Source: Methylobacterium gnaphalii (GTDB taxonomy: Bacteria; Pseudomonadota; Alphaproteobacteria; Rhizobiales; Beijerinckiaceae). Taken from it: DNA of 64,000 nucleotides. The DNA is taken from NCBI RefSeq assembly GCF_007992215.1, contig NZ_BJZV01000007.1, positions 124,001 through 188,000 of the forward strand, given 5' to 3'. A program made the translations under genes and the position numbers. The stretch's first letter is position 1. Each line of letters opens with the position of its first letter. The notes beneath the pieces were generated by a model that was given only the letters and a program-made list of their open reading frames with translations, made no database searches and had not been told where the DNA came from. Below are positions 1 through 8,736 of this stretch, in pieces.

Positions 1-280
1 AAGCGATCTCCGGATGCGAGGCGAGGCTGAGATAGTCCTGCGAGGAAAAGTTGATGCCTTCGAGCGGGTTGCCGCGATCGTCGCGTGCCTTGCAGGCGGT
101 GCCGGGGCGGGTCTCCGTCGAGCGCGAGTACGGCCAATAGCCGTTCTGCCGCCGGCCTTCCTGCCAAGCGAAGAAGCCGTCACCGCGCGCCAGCAGGTCA
201 GGGCCCGACGGAACGCGGAAATCGCGCGCGCTGCCGGTGAGGCCCGATCCCGTCACGTAGGTCTTGCCGCTGATGCTCAT
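1..280 (-). CDS. alpha-oxoamine synthase family protein (N-terminal fragment)
   Basis: This open frame starts at an ATG at 280, reads leftward and leaves the window without a stop, so about 93 N-terminal residues are present. Residues 70-93 contain INFSSQDYLSLASHPEI, the N-terminal signature of PLP enzymes of the KBL/BioF/ALAS/serine palmitoyltransferase family (usually NFxSxNYLGLxxHP). These enzymes condense an amino acid with an acyl-CoA. About 65 residues precede the motif, more than in BioF. Which substrate is used cannot be decided from this fragment; serine palmitoyltransferase or a related sphingoid-type synthase is one option. The 250 bp upstream (281-531) are comparatively AT-rich, contain no gene, and probably hold its promoter. 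Confidence 0.75.
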   Translation of the reverse strand, partial: MSISGKTYVTGSGLTGSARDFRVPSGPDLLARGDGFFAWQEGRRQNGYWPYSRSTETRPGTACKARDDRGNPLEGINFSSQDYLSLASHPEIA

Positions 281-531
281 GTCGTGCCCGCCTGTCGCGC
301 TTGTTCTTGCGCGTGATGGAAAGAATTTTGCGGGAGCAGATTGATTTTGGCTTAATTCTCAAAGTGGTAGCCGCGGCGAGGTCGAACGCGATTAATGGAT
401 GACTTCGGGAAATGGTTTCGACTTACGCAAATCGCCGAGGAAATATTCAGGGTTATCAGATCGTTTTAATCGCGTTGTTAGGTTGAATCTGGCCCAACCC
501 TCTCCCTCTGTGGGAGAGAATTCTTCCCTCT

Positions 532-3500
532 TCACATCCCGACAGGTTCAACGGCCAACCAGGCCTTGCGCGTCGTGACCCTGAGCGGCGCCCTCACGCG
601 GAACCAAAGCGCGTAGAGCGCCGGCAGGAACAACAGCGTCAGCACGGTGCCGACACCCACGCCGCCGATCAGCACGTAGGCCAGCGCCCCCCAGAACACG
701 GAGTGGGTGAGGGGGATGAAGGCGAGCATCGCGGCAAGCGCCGTGAGGATCACGGGGCGGGCACGCCGCACCGTGGATTCCACGATGGCGTCGTAATCCG
801 AGAGACCGGCGGCCTTCTCCCGGTCGATCTGGTCGACGAGGATCAGGGTGTTGCGCATCAGGATGCCGGAGAGCCCGATGAGGCCGAGGATCGCGTTGAA
901 GCCGAAGGGCTGACCGAAGGCGAGGAGCGTGGGGACCGCGCCGCACAGGCCCAGCGGAGCGGTGGCGAGCACCATGAACATGGTCGAGAACGAGCGCACC
1001 TGGAACATGATCACGGCGAGCGTCACCACCAGCATCAGCGGAAATACCGCCGCCAATGCCTCCTGCGCCTTGGCGCTGTCCTCGACCGAGCCGCCGGTAT
1101 CGATGCGATATCCCGGCGGCAGGCCGGCTTTGATCGGGGCGAGCTTGGGCAGGATCGCTGCGGTGACGTCCGGCGGCTGGCGGCCGTCGCGGACATCGCC
1201 CTCGACGGCGATGCAGGGCTCGCGGTCGTAGCGTTTGAGGACTGCGTCCTCAGTGCTGCTGACGAGTCGGGCGACCTGGGAGAGTGGCACGGCCTTCCCG
1301 TCGCTCGTCACCAGGGTCATGCTGCCGATCGCGCCAAGCGTGCGGCGCTCGGCGGCGGGGCTGCGCACCACCACGTCGACGGGGCGCAGGTTCTCGCGGA
1401 CCTGCGTGGCGGGGGCGCCGTTCAGCATGGTCTGAAGCTGCGTGGCGGCGTCGCGCGGTGTCAGGCCGATCAGGCGCAGGCGCTCCTGGTCGAAGGCGAG
1501 GCGCAGAGTCGGCGTCTTGTCGCCCCAGTCGAGATGGGTGAGGCGCATATCGGGATTGGCGGCGACCACGTCGCGCACCTGCGCCGCGATCTTGCGCAGC
1601 TCGTCGAGATCGGGGCCGATCACGCGGAAGAGAACCGGGTAGCGCACCGGCGGCCCGAACACGAACTGCGTCACCCGCACCCGCGCCTCGGGGAACATCC
1701 CGTTCTCGACCATGCGCCGCGCCTTGAGCTTGAGCGCGTCGCGGGCGTGACTGTTCTCGGTGAGCACCACGATCTGCGCGAAGGCCGGATCGGGCAATTC
1801 GGGATCGAGCGGCAGGATGAAGCGCGGCAGGCCCTGGCCGACATAGGCCGTGACGATCTTCGCCTCCGGCTCAGCCCGGAGCGCGTCCTCGATCCGCTTC
1901 ACCGAGGCGTCGGTGACGTCGAAGGCCGTGCCCGGCGGCAGGTTGACCTCGACGATCAGCTCCGACCGATCCGAGTTCGGAAAGAACTGCTGCTCGACGA
2001 GGCCGGCGCCCGCGGCCGCGAGCAGGAACAGGCCGAGCGTCGCACCGGCAACGAGCCGCTTGCGGTCGACGCAGAGGCGCACCAGCCGGCGCAGGCGTTC
2101 GTAGTGCCGCGTCGCGTAGATCGCGTCGTGGCCGCCCTCGACCATCTTGATGTGCGGCAGCAGCTTCACGCCGAGATAGGGAGTGAAGGTCACGGCCACG
2201 ACCCAGCTGACGACGAGCGAAAACGCCACCACCCAGAAGATGTTACCGGCATATTCTCCTGCAGTGGATCGGCCGAAGCCGACGGGCAGGAAGCCTGCGA
2301 TGGTGATGATGGTGCCTGACAGCATCGGCAGCGCGGTGGTGCCCCAGACATGGGTGGCGGCGCTGATCCGGTCGGCGCCTTCCTCCATGCGCACCACCAT
2401 CATTTCGATGGCGATGATGGCGTCGTCGACGAGGAGCCCCAGCGACAGGATGAGCGCGCCGAGCGTGATCCGGTCGAAGTCGCGGCCGGTGGCCAGCATC
2501 ACCACGAAGACGGCCGAAAGCGTCAGCGGCACCGCGAGCGCCACGACGATGCCCACGCGCAGGCCGAGCGTCATCAGGCTGACGATGACGACGACGGCGA
2601 GTGCGGTGAAAAACTTCACCATGAACTCGTCAATCGACTCGTCGATCACCTTGGCCTGATCCGAGATCTTTTCGAACGTCAGGCCGGCCGGGAGCCCCGA
2701 GCGGATCGCCGCCTCTTCCTTCGAGAGGGCCGCACCGAGGGTGAGGCCGTTGGTCTGAGGCTTCATGACGAGGCCGAGCAGCAGGGCCGGCTCGCCGTCG
2801 TTGCGAATCAGAGCGCTCTTCGGATCCTCGTAGCCGCGGGTGACCTCGGCGACGTCGCCGAGCTTCACGCTGCGTCCGCCGGCAGCGAGGGGAACGGCCT
2901 TCACCGCCTCGATCCCCTCCAGCGCCCCGTCGAGGCGCAGATAGGTGCGCGGCCCCGCCGTCTCGACGAAACCGGCAGGCGTCAGGTCGTTCTGCGCGGC
3001 GATGGCTGCGAACAGCGCCTGCCCGCTGATGCCGAGCGTGGCGAGGCGCTGATAGGAGATCTCGACATAGATCCGCTGTGCCTGCTCGCCGAGGATGTTG
3101 ATCTTGCCGACGCCCGGCACCCGCAGCAGACGCTGGCGCAGCTCTTCCGCCTGCACCACGAGATGCCGGTGCGGCATGTCCCTGGCCTGGAGCGCGTAGA
3201 GCGCGAAGTAGACGTCGGAAAACTCGTCATTGACGAAGGGGCCGACCACGCCGCGGGGCAGGGCGCTGGCCTGGTCGCCCAGCTTCTTGCGGGCCTGGTA
3301 GAACTGGTCGGGCACCTCATGGGCCGGCGTGCCGTCCTTGAGGTTGAGCTTCATCATCACGATGCCGGGACGCGAGGTGGTCTCGACACGGTCGTACCAG
3401 GTCAGCTCCTGCAGCCGCTTCTCGAGCGGATCGGCGACCTGGCGCTGCATCTCCTCGGCCGTGGCACCAGGCCAGGCGGCGGAGACGACGATCGTCTTTA

Positions 3501-3633
3501 CGGTGAAGGAGGGATCCTCGGCGCGCCCGAGCTTCACGAAGGCAAAGAGCCCCGCGCCGATCGTGGCGATGATCAGGAACAGCGTGATCGCCCGCTCGCG
3601 GACGGCCAGCGCCGAGAGATTGAAGCCGCTCAT
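532..3633 (-). CDS. RND efflux transporter permease (HAE1/AcrB-like family)
   Basis: At 1033 residues this has the usual length of an inner-membrane RND pump that uses the proton gradient to extrude drugs or metabolites. The first membrane helix is at about residues 14-34, followed by the porter-domain motif EDPSFTVKT (39-47). The central helix bundle begins near residue 340 and includes LGLLVDDAIIAIEMM near residue 402, the paired aspartates of the proton relay. A second periplasmic loop and helix bundle complete the duplicated fold. It lies 70 bp downstream of the adaptor gene in the same direction, so the pair is one operon; no outer-membrane factor gene is present. The start is the ATG at 3633. 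Substrate unknown. Confidence 0.93.
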   Translation of the reverse strand: MSGFNLSALAVRERAITLFLIIATIGAGLFAFVKLGRAEDPSFTVKTIVVSAAWPGATAEEMQRQVADPLEKRLQELTWYDRVETTSRPGIVMMKLNLKDGTPAHEVPDQFYQARKKLGDQASALPRGVVGPFVNDEFSDVYFALYALQARDMPHRHLVVQAEELRQRLLRVPGVGKINILGEQAQRIYVEISYQRLATLGISGQALFAAIAAQNDLTPAGFVETAGPRTYLRLDGALEGIEAVKAVPLAAGGRSVKLGDVAEVTRGYEDPKSALIRNDGEPALLLGLVMKPQTNGLTLGAALSKEEAAIRSGLPAGLTFEKISDQAKVIDESIDEFMVKFFTALAVVVIVSLMTLGLRVGIVVALAVPLTLSAVFVVMLATGRDFDRITLGALILSLGLLVDDAIIAIEMMVVRMEEGADRISAATHVWGTTALPMLSGTIITIAGFLPVGFGRSTAGEYAGNIFWVVAFSLVVSWVVAVTFTPYLGVKLLPHIKMVEGGHDAIYATRHYERLRRLVRLCVDRKRLVAGATLGLFLLAAAGAGLVEQQFFPNSDRSELIVEVNLPPGTAFDVTDASVKRIEDALRAEPEAKIVTAYVGQGLPRFILPLDPELPDPAFAQIVVLTENSHARDALKLKARRMVENGMFPEARVRVTQFVFGPPVRYPVLFRVIGPDLDELRKIAAQVRDVVAANPDMRLTHLDWGDKTPTLRLAFDQERLRLIGLTPRDAATQLQTMLNGAPATQVRENLRPVDVVVRSPAAERRTLGAIGSMTLVTSDGKAVPLSQVARLVSSTEDAVLKRYDREPCIAVEGDVRDGRQPPDVTAAILPKLAPIKAGLPPGYRIDTGGSVEDSAKAQEALAAVFPLMLVVTLAVIMFQVRSFSTMFMVLATAPLGLCGAVPTLLAFGQPFGFNAILGLIGLSGILMRNTLILVDQIDREKAAGLSDYDAIVESTVRRARPVILTALAAMLAFIPLTHSVFWGALAYVLIGGVGVGTVLTLLFLPALYALWFRVRAPLRVTTRKAWLAVEPVGM

Positions 3634-3703
3634 GGCAACGCTGACGGATCTCGTGTGGACGGGCCCAGCCTCGCCCTCCCGTCGAGGGCAGTCGAGAACG
3701 CCC

Positions 3704-4804
3704 TCACTCCGCCATCTCCGCCACGCGGTCGGCCGCGACGCGCACCAGTTGTCCGCCCTTCAGTAGATGTGCGCCGAGTGCGACGATGCGGTCGCCTTCA
3801 CTGAGGCCGAAGGCGATGTCGGCGCTCTCCTCGCGCATGCGCGTCACGAGCACCGGCTGGGCCGAGACGGTGTGCCGGTCGGGATCGATCTTCCAGACGG
3901 AAGGCCCCCCGCCGCTATCGAAGATCGCGGCGAGCGGCACGGCGAAGCTCGCATCGTTGCCGCGCAGGCTCGGCTTGAGGGCGATGGTGACAGTGGCACC
4001 GAGCGGGGCGGATTCGCCGGCGCCTTCCAGCACGTAGCGGGCGCGGTAAGTGCGGGTGACCGGATCGGCCACGGCCGAGAGTTCGCGCAGATGCGCGGGG
4101 AACGCTGCATCGCGCCCAGCATAGAGCGTGGCCGTGGCCTCGGCCTGTGCCATGCGCTCTGCCCCTTCGGGCAGGAAGACCTCCGCCTCGCGGGCTCCGT
4201 CGCGGGCGAGCCGCACCACGATCTGCCCGGCGCCGACGACCTGCCCCGGCTCGGCCGGCACCTCCATGACGACGCCGTCGGCATCGGCCTGGAGTTCGGC
4301 ATAGGCGGCCTGGTTGCCGATCTGGCTGGCCTGGGCCTCGGCGGCCGAGAACTGCGCCGCGGCAGCATCGGCCGAGGCCTTGATCTGGTCGTAGGCCTGG
4401 ATCGAGACCCAGCCCTCGGTGGCGAGCTTGCGACTGCGCTTCTCGTCCGCCGCCGTCTTAACCATCTGCGCGCGGGCTGCGTCGACCGTGGCCTTGGCCG
4501 ATTGCAATGCCAGGGTGAAGTCGGCGTGGTCGAGCCGCATCAAGGGCTGTCCACGCCGCACACGCTCGCCCGGATCGACCAAGCGCTCGGAGATCTTGCC
4601 GGCAACGCGAAAGCCCAAAGCGGTCTCGATCCGCGCGTGCACCACGCCGGTGAAGCGTTGCGCGCCGGTGCCGGCCGTCGCCACGACGAAGCTGCGCACC
4701 AGCGGCGGCGGCGGCCCGCTGGAATCCGGCCCGCACGAAGCGAGCGTGAGCGCCGCCAGAGCCGAGACGGGGGCCAGCCGCGCGAGACGCGGAAATCGTA
4801 CCAA
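3704..4804 (-). CDS. RND efflux periplasmic adaptor (HlyD/MFP family lipoprotein)
   Basis: This is a membrane-fusion protein that would link the RND permease encoded just downstream to an outer-membrane channel. I place the start at the TTG at 4804 because a GAGGAGG ribosome-binding sequence lies just upstream and the resulting N-terminus (RFPRLARLAPVSALAALTL, then ASC) is a lipoprotein signal with the lipidated cysteine about 24 residues in. The longer frame starts with another TTG at 4861 and has no good ribosome-binding site. The lipoyl-like half motif GFRVAGKISERLVDPGERV, an alanine-rich coiled coil and the returning half follow in family order. Total about 366 residues, normal for the family. 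Confidence 0.9.
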   Translation of the reverse strand: MVRFPRLARLAPVSALAALTLASCGPDSSGPPPPLVRSFVVATAGTGAQRFTGVVHARIETALGFRVAGKISERLVDPGERVRRGQPLMRLDHADFTLALQSAKATVDAARAQMVKTAADEKRSRKLATEGWVSIQAYDQIKASADAAAAQFSAAEAQASQIGNQAAYAELQADADGVVMEVPAEPGQVVGAGQIVVRLARDGAREAEVFLPEGAERMAQAEATATLYAGRDAAFPAHLRELSAVADPVTRTYRARYVLEGAGESAPLGATVTIALKPSLRGNDASFAVPLAAIFDSGGGPSVWKIDPDRHTVSAQPVLVTRMREESADIAFGLSEGDRIVALGAHLLKGGQLVRVAADRVAEMAE

Positions 4805-4994
4805 CGAACTGGCCTCCTCGGCCGATCGCCAGACAGGCGCGACCGAGGGGGATCTTTCCAAATTCGTGTTTACGCCGGGCTAACGCCAAGGTTGAGCGCA
4901 GTCTTGTCCCGGGCCGTTTCGCCAGGTTCGCGCCGGCGAGCGCAAGCGGCATTCGACACGGCCTCGAAGGAAACCATCGGTGGCGGCCTCGTCG

Positions 4995-6212
4995 TCACGC
5001 TGCCGGCAGTTCCACGTGCTCAGGCTGGAAGCCCAGGCCGAAGATCCGTGCGGGCAGACGCTGCAGCAGGGGGATCCGGTTGATCAGCCGCAGCGCCAGC
5101 GGCGGTTCGAGCGGCTCTGCCGACTTGTCGAGCACACGGGCGATGAAACGATCCTGCATGAACCGCTGAACGGCCTGAGTGCGTTTGGCTGCCGGCAGGC
5201 GCCGGGCCTGAACGCGTGCGAGATCGTGTTCCGTGACGCGCCCCTCGCGCAGCGGGACCGCGAGAAGGTTCGCTGCGGCCACCGCGTCCTGGATCGCGAT
5301 GTTGATGCCGACGCCGCCGATCGGCGACATGGCGTGGGCGGCATCGCCGATGCAGAGCAGCCCCGGGCGGTGCCAGCGCTTGAGACGGTCGACGACGACG
5401 GTCAAAAGCTTCACCGTGTCGAAGTCCTGTATCTCATCGACGCGATCGGCGAGGAACGGTGCCAGGGCTGCGACCCCCTTCCGAAAGGCAGCGAGACCCT
5501 CTGCGCGGATCGCCGCGTCACTCCCCTTGGGCACGACGAAGGCGCATTGCCAGTAGTCGCCTCGATCGATCGTCACGAGCAGGTGCCCGCGACCGAACCA
5601 CCCGCCACCGCCCTCGCCATCGCTGTCGCGGCGCGACAGCCTGAACCAGAGCACGTCCATCGGTGCGCCGAAGGCCTCGCCTTCCAGCCCAGAACGGTCG
5701 CGCATCAGCGAATGGCGCCCATCAGCCGCGATCACGAGATCCGCATTGATCGCGGTCTCACCCTCCGGCGTCCTTGCGCGGACCCCGACAATGCGGCCGT
5801 CCGACTCGATGAGATCGACGGCCTCGGCCTGCATCAGCAGACGAAACCGCGCGTAACGCCGCCCTGCCTTGGCCAGAAAATCAAGGAAGTCCCATTGCGG
5901 GATGAGCGCGATGAAGCGGTGCTTCGTCGGAAGATGCCGAAGATCCGCGATGCGAAAGCTGTTGCCGGCGATCACCCCCGTGAGCGTCTCGATCTTTCGG
6001 TGGGGCAGGGTCAGGAAGGCATCACCGAGACCCAACTCGTCCAACACCGCAAGTGTCGACGGGTGGATCGTATCCCCCCGAAAATCGCGCAGAAAGTCCT
6101 GATGCTTTTCCAGGACGGCGACGGAAACCCCGGCACGCGCGAGCAGCAGACCGGCCATCATCCCAGCCGGGCCGCCCCCGACGATGCAGGCTTGCACTGA
6201 GAGGGTGCGCAT
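4995..6212 (-). CDS. FAD-dependent monooxygenase (UbiH/PHBH-like)
   Basis: This 405-residue flavoprotein hydroxylase starts with the dinucleotide-binding motif VGGGPAGMMAGLLLARAG (residues 11-28). The second FAD motif GDAAHAMSPIGGVGINIAIQ is near residue 290, where family A monooxygenases carry GDAAH and the ribityl/phosphate contacts. An ADGRHS motif, the usual inner FAD contact, lies between them. Family members hydroxylate aromatic rings or polyprenylated quinone precursors using NAD(P)H and oxygen; the substrate here cannot be named. It stands alone, with 190 bp separating its 3' end from the adaptor start and 217 bp upstream to ccdA. The start is the ATG at 6212. Confidence 0.88.
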   Translation of the reverse strand: MRTLSVQACIVGGGPAGMMAGLLLARAGVSVAVLEKHQDFLRDFRGDTIHPSTLAVLDELGLGDAFLTLPHRKIETLTGVIAGNSFRIADLRHLPTKHRFIALIPQWDFLDFLAKAGRRYARFRLLMQAEAVDLIESDGRIVGVRARTPEGETAINADLVIAADGRHSLMRDRSGLEGEAFGAPMDVLWFRLSRRDSDGEGGGGWFGRGHLLVTIDRGDYWQCAFVVPKGSDAAIRAEGLAAFRKGVAALAPFLADRVDEIQDFDTVKLLTVVVDRLKRWHRPGLLCIGDAAHAMSPIGGVGINIAIQDAVAAANLLAVPLREGRVTEHDLARVQARRLPAAKRTQAVQRFMQDRFIARVLDKSAEPLEPPLALRLINRIPLLQRLPARIFGLGFQPEHVELPAA

Positions 6213-6429
6213 GGTGCTGGCCTCTCCTCAGATACCGATCGGACAGAGCGGCGAGTCGGCCGCGGGATCACAAACATGATGATGTGCGAACACGAGACTA
6301 CACCGCCGAACGGCAAACCACATCCTGTCGTGCGGGGGCCATAGCCAGCGGCGCAGTTCGGGACCGGGGTCCGAACCAATCGCACACATCATCGGAATCG
6401 AACGGCACCGCGCGTCGGGTTCTTGGCCC

Positions 6430-7149
6430 TCAGAACCGCGTGGACAGCCGGGTCAGCCAGTCGGGCGAGGCATCGACCAGGGCAGCCTCGATCGCCTTGT
6501 CGGTGCCCGACACGATGGTCAGCCCAATCACCACCAGGACGACGCCGAGCCCCACCTTCAACCCCTTGCCGAGTCGCATCATTCCGTCCCGTCGGCGCAT
6601 CAGTACCTCACGAGAAAGGGTGCCGGCAACGAGGAGCGGCAACGCGGAGCCGAGGCCGAAGACGAGCATGGTCGCGGCGACGCCGCCGAGATCGCGGCTC
6701 TGCGACGCGAGAAGCGAAGCCGCGCCGAGCGTCGGCCCAACGCAGGGGCTCCAGACCGCGCCGAGCAGCAGTCCGAGGCCGAACTGGCCGAGAAGGCCGG
6801 CCTTGGAGAAGCCGCCGAAGCGCCGCTCCGTCCAGTCGCTCAGCGGTCCCAAGGCACTGGTGAGACGAGTCTGCAGTGCCGGCAGGATGAGCACGAGCCC
6901 GACGAGCATCATCAGGACGGCCGCGGCGAAGCGGAACACGTCGGTGTCGAGCCCGAGCGAGAAGCCGATCGTGGCAACGAAGAGCCCGATCGCCACGAAG
7001 GAGATCGCCAGCCCCGCCGCCAGCACCGCCGGTCCATAGCGATGCTCGCCTGCGGCCGCGCCCAGCACCAGGGGCAACAACGGGAGCACGCAGGGCGACA
7101 GGACCGAGAGGATGCCGGCGAGAAAGGCGAGCCCGAGGGTGGTCAGCAT
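6430..7149 (-). CDS. cytochrome c biogenesis / thiol-disulfide transporter CcdA-like
   Basis: A six-helix inner-membrane protein of the CcdA/DsbD-beta family, which moves electrons from cytoplasmic thioredoxin to periplasmic thiol acceptors. The paired redox cysteines are visible in SVLSPCVLPLLPLV (first helix) and in AVWSPCVGPTLG (fourth helix), both with the flanking prolines typical of the family. I start it at the ATG at 7149, giving 239 residues beginning MLTTLGLAFLAG. The longer open frame adds 21 non-hydrophobic residues with no family support. No thioredoxin-like partner or cytochrome gene is adjacent. Confidence 0.88.
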   Translation of the reverse strand: MLTTLGLAFLAGILSVLSPCVLPLLPLVLGAAAGEHRYGPAVLAAGLAISFVAIGLFVATIGFSLGLDTDVFRFAAAVLMMLVGLVLILPALQTRLTSALGPLSDWTERRFGGFSKAGLLGQFGLGLLLGAVWSPCVGPTLGAASLLASQSRDLGGVAATMLVFGLGSALPLLVAGTLSREVLMRRRDGMMRLGKGLKVGLGVVLVVIGLTIVSGTDKAIEAALVDASPDWLTRLSTRF

Positions 7150-7282
7150 GGCTCCGTCATCGCTGCGCGCAGGGGTTCGACGCGCTTCGGCGCATCCGGA
7201 CAAGTACAGCACTGAGCGGTTCGCTGCATGGAACTGCGCGTTCCGGCTTGGTTCGGGAGCGCTGCCGTGTCATGGAACTGGC

Positions 7283-7480
7283 ATGAGCGACAACGAGACC
7301 TACCCCTACACCCTCGAGATCATCCCGCCGAAGGCCGAGGGAGGCTCCTATCAGTGGGCGATCCGCAAGCACGGCAAGATGGCGCAGCGTTCCGACCGCA
7401 ACCACCATTCCGAGGCCAAGGCCCGCGAGAACGGCATGGCGCAGATCGAGAAGCTGCTGGCCGGCGTCGGCGACCGCTGA
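7283..7480 (+). CDS. small hypothetical protein, 65 aa
   Basis: A compact soluble frame starting at the ATG at 7283. The sequence is well mixed (YTLEIIPPKAEGGSYQWAI, then HGKMAQRSDRNHHSEAKA), with a charged C-terminal helix ending IEKLLAGVGDR, and reads like a real protein rather than a shadow frame. The alternation of strand-forming and polar residues around QWAIRKHGKMAQRSD suggests a small beta-plus-helix fold. It is divergent from ccdA, with 133 bp between starts. I do not recognise a family and assign no function. Confidence 0.6.
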   Translation: MSDNETYPYTLEIIPPKAEGGSYQWAIRKHGKMAQRSDRNHHSEAKARENGMAQIEKLLAGVGDR

Positions 7481-7560
7481 AGCCCCATGAAGACGCGGCG
7501 GCCCGACCGGCTGCCGCGCTTCGACCTACGCGTGATCGAAGCTGAGGATCAGAGCCGGGC

Positions 7561-7779
7561 TCAGCCGGGCTCCTCGGCTCGGCTCGGCGCGGCGACCACG
7601 ACATTCGCCGAAGGCGCGGTCGCCTGCGCAGGCGTGTCCTGCATCGCGACATGGAAGCCGATCACCGGTGCGAAGACGAGCGTCAGCATCAGGATGACGA
7701 GGATCAGCACGGAATGGTCTCGCGCCGGCTCGACCGCGCCGTCACCTGTCCCGCGTAGCAGGATGTTGGAAGCGTTCAT
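7561..7779 (-). CDS. small single-pass membrane protein, 72 aa
   Basis: The start at 7779 (ATG) is preceded by CGAGGTGAGCC, a good ribosome-binding site. The protein has a short charged N-terminus, one strong hydrophobic helix at about residues 23-44 (SVLILVILMLTLVFAPVIGF) and an Ala/Pro-rich tail of about 25 residues ending in SRAEEPG. It converges on the 65-aa gene to its left. No family recognised; the layout fits a small inner-membrane accessory protein with a periplasmic or cytoplasmic tail. Confidence 0.55.
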   Translation of the reverse strand: MNASNILLRGTGDGAVEPARDHSVLILVILMLTLVFAPVIGFHVAMQDTPAQATAPSANVVVAAPSRAEEPG

Positions 7780-8212
7780 GGCTCACCTCGTTTTCGACCA
7801 GCCGCCAGGGCCGGTCGCGGGCGAGCCGGACCAGAGGATCAGGCGCGCTTGACGCGGACGGCCACGGGCGGCGTGGTCGATCGACTACTGTCGTCTGGCA
7901 TCGGGTTTGATGGTCCTGTTGAGCCCACGCGCGGCGTTAGCTGACGCGGACATGAGGGCAACGTTCGATTGCGGGAGAAGTTCGCGCAGGTCAAGCCATG
8001 CGCCGGACGGAGCGGCCTCGCGGCGCGGGCCGTCCCGGCACAGTGGCGATTTCGTCACCGGCGCAGAACTCTCAAGCCCGGCTCCGAGTTGTGGTCGGTC
8101 ATGCCGGCGCCCCATCCCGGCCCGCCGGAGTGTCCGATGACGCTGGACGACAGCCGAAGTCCACCCCCGTTCAGGACCGGTGCTCCTGGCGCGCCGCTGG
8201 TGCCGCTCGTCG
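7780..8212. other. 433-bp stretch with no supported gene
   Basis: Several overlapping open frames of 60-120 codons cross this stretch on both strands, but they are arginine/alanine-rich, mutually overlapping and lack ribosome-binding sites, so I do not call any of them. The left end holds the promoter region for the small membrane protein gene and the right end the leader of the phosphoesterase gene. It could be a decayed gene; I cannot identify what. Confidence 0.4.
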
Positions 8213-8722
8213 ATGGCTGAGCGCGGCGCCCTCCGCTACCGCGTGCAGAAGCACGCCGCGCGCCGGCTGCACTACGATTTCCGGCTGGAGCTCGGCGGGG
8301 TCCTGAAGAGCTGGGCCGTGACGCGCGGGCCGAGTCTCGTCGCGGGCGAGCGCCGCCTCGCCGTCGAGGTTGAGGATCACGGGTTGGACTACGCCGATTT
8401 CGAGGGCGTGATCGCCCCTGGCCATTACGGGGCCGGGGTTGTCCTGCTGTGGGACCGCGGCAGTTGGGAGCCCGAGGGGGACCCCGTCGCTGCGCTCGCC
8501 TCGGGCTCGCTCTCCTTCACGCTGCACGGGCAGCCACTGACCGGCCGCTGGCGGCTGATGCGGATGAAGCTGCGCCCGCGCGAGCGCCAGGTGTCCTGGC
8601 TCCTGGTCAAGGCGCAGGACGGCGCGGCTCGGCCGCCCGACGCGCCCGACATCCTGGACGAGCAGCTACGATCGATCGCCACCGACCGCACGGTCGAAGA
8701 GATTGCCGCGGAAGCGCCTTGA
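8213..8722 (+). CDS. stand-alone LigD-type DNA 3'-phosphoesterase domain protein
   Basis: This 169-residue protein is the PE domain normally found at the N-terminus of the bacterial NHEJ ligase LigD, which trims 3' ribonucleotides and 3' phosphates at DNA ends. The hallmark VQKHAARRLHYDFRLELGG places His14, His20, Asp22 and Arg24 with the spacing of the essential residues of the Pseudomonas LigD PE domain, and VEDHGLDYADFEG supplies His55 and Tyr59. WDRGSWEP follows. The domain therefore looks catalytically intact. The start is the ATG at 8213; an upstream GTG at 8180 would add 11 residues. There is no Ku, ligase or polymerase gene nearby. It sits 14 bp before the dehydrogenase-like gene, so they may be co-transcribed. 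Confidence 0.85.
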   Translation: MAERGALRYRVQKHAARRLHYDFRLELGGVLKSWAVTRGPSLVAGERRLAVEVEDHGLDYADFEGVIAPGHYGAGVVLLWDRGSWEPEGDPVAALASGSLSFTLHGQPLTGRWRLMRMKLRPRERQVSWLLVKAQDGAARPPDAPDILDEQLRSIATDRTVEEIAAEAP

Positions 8723-8736
8723 GAACAGCAGACGCC

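Noticed and set aside
14-316. Plus-strand 100-codon frame at the left edge
   Set aside because: It is arginine/alanine-rich and antisense to the alpha-oxoamine synthase start, whose motifs are clear.
703-2319. 538-codon plus-strand frame opposite the first RND permease
   Set aside because: Composition is His/Asp/Glu/Arg-rich without any fold motif; it mirrors the codon bias of the permease on the other strand.
7885-8140. Overlapping short frames on both strands in the gap before the phosphoesterase
   Set aside because: Arginine-rich, overlapping each other and without ribosome-binding sites.
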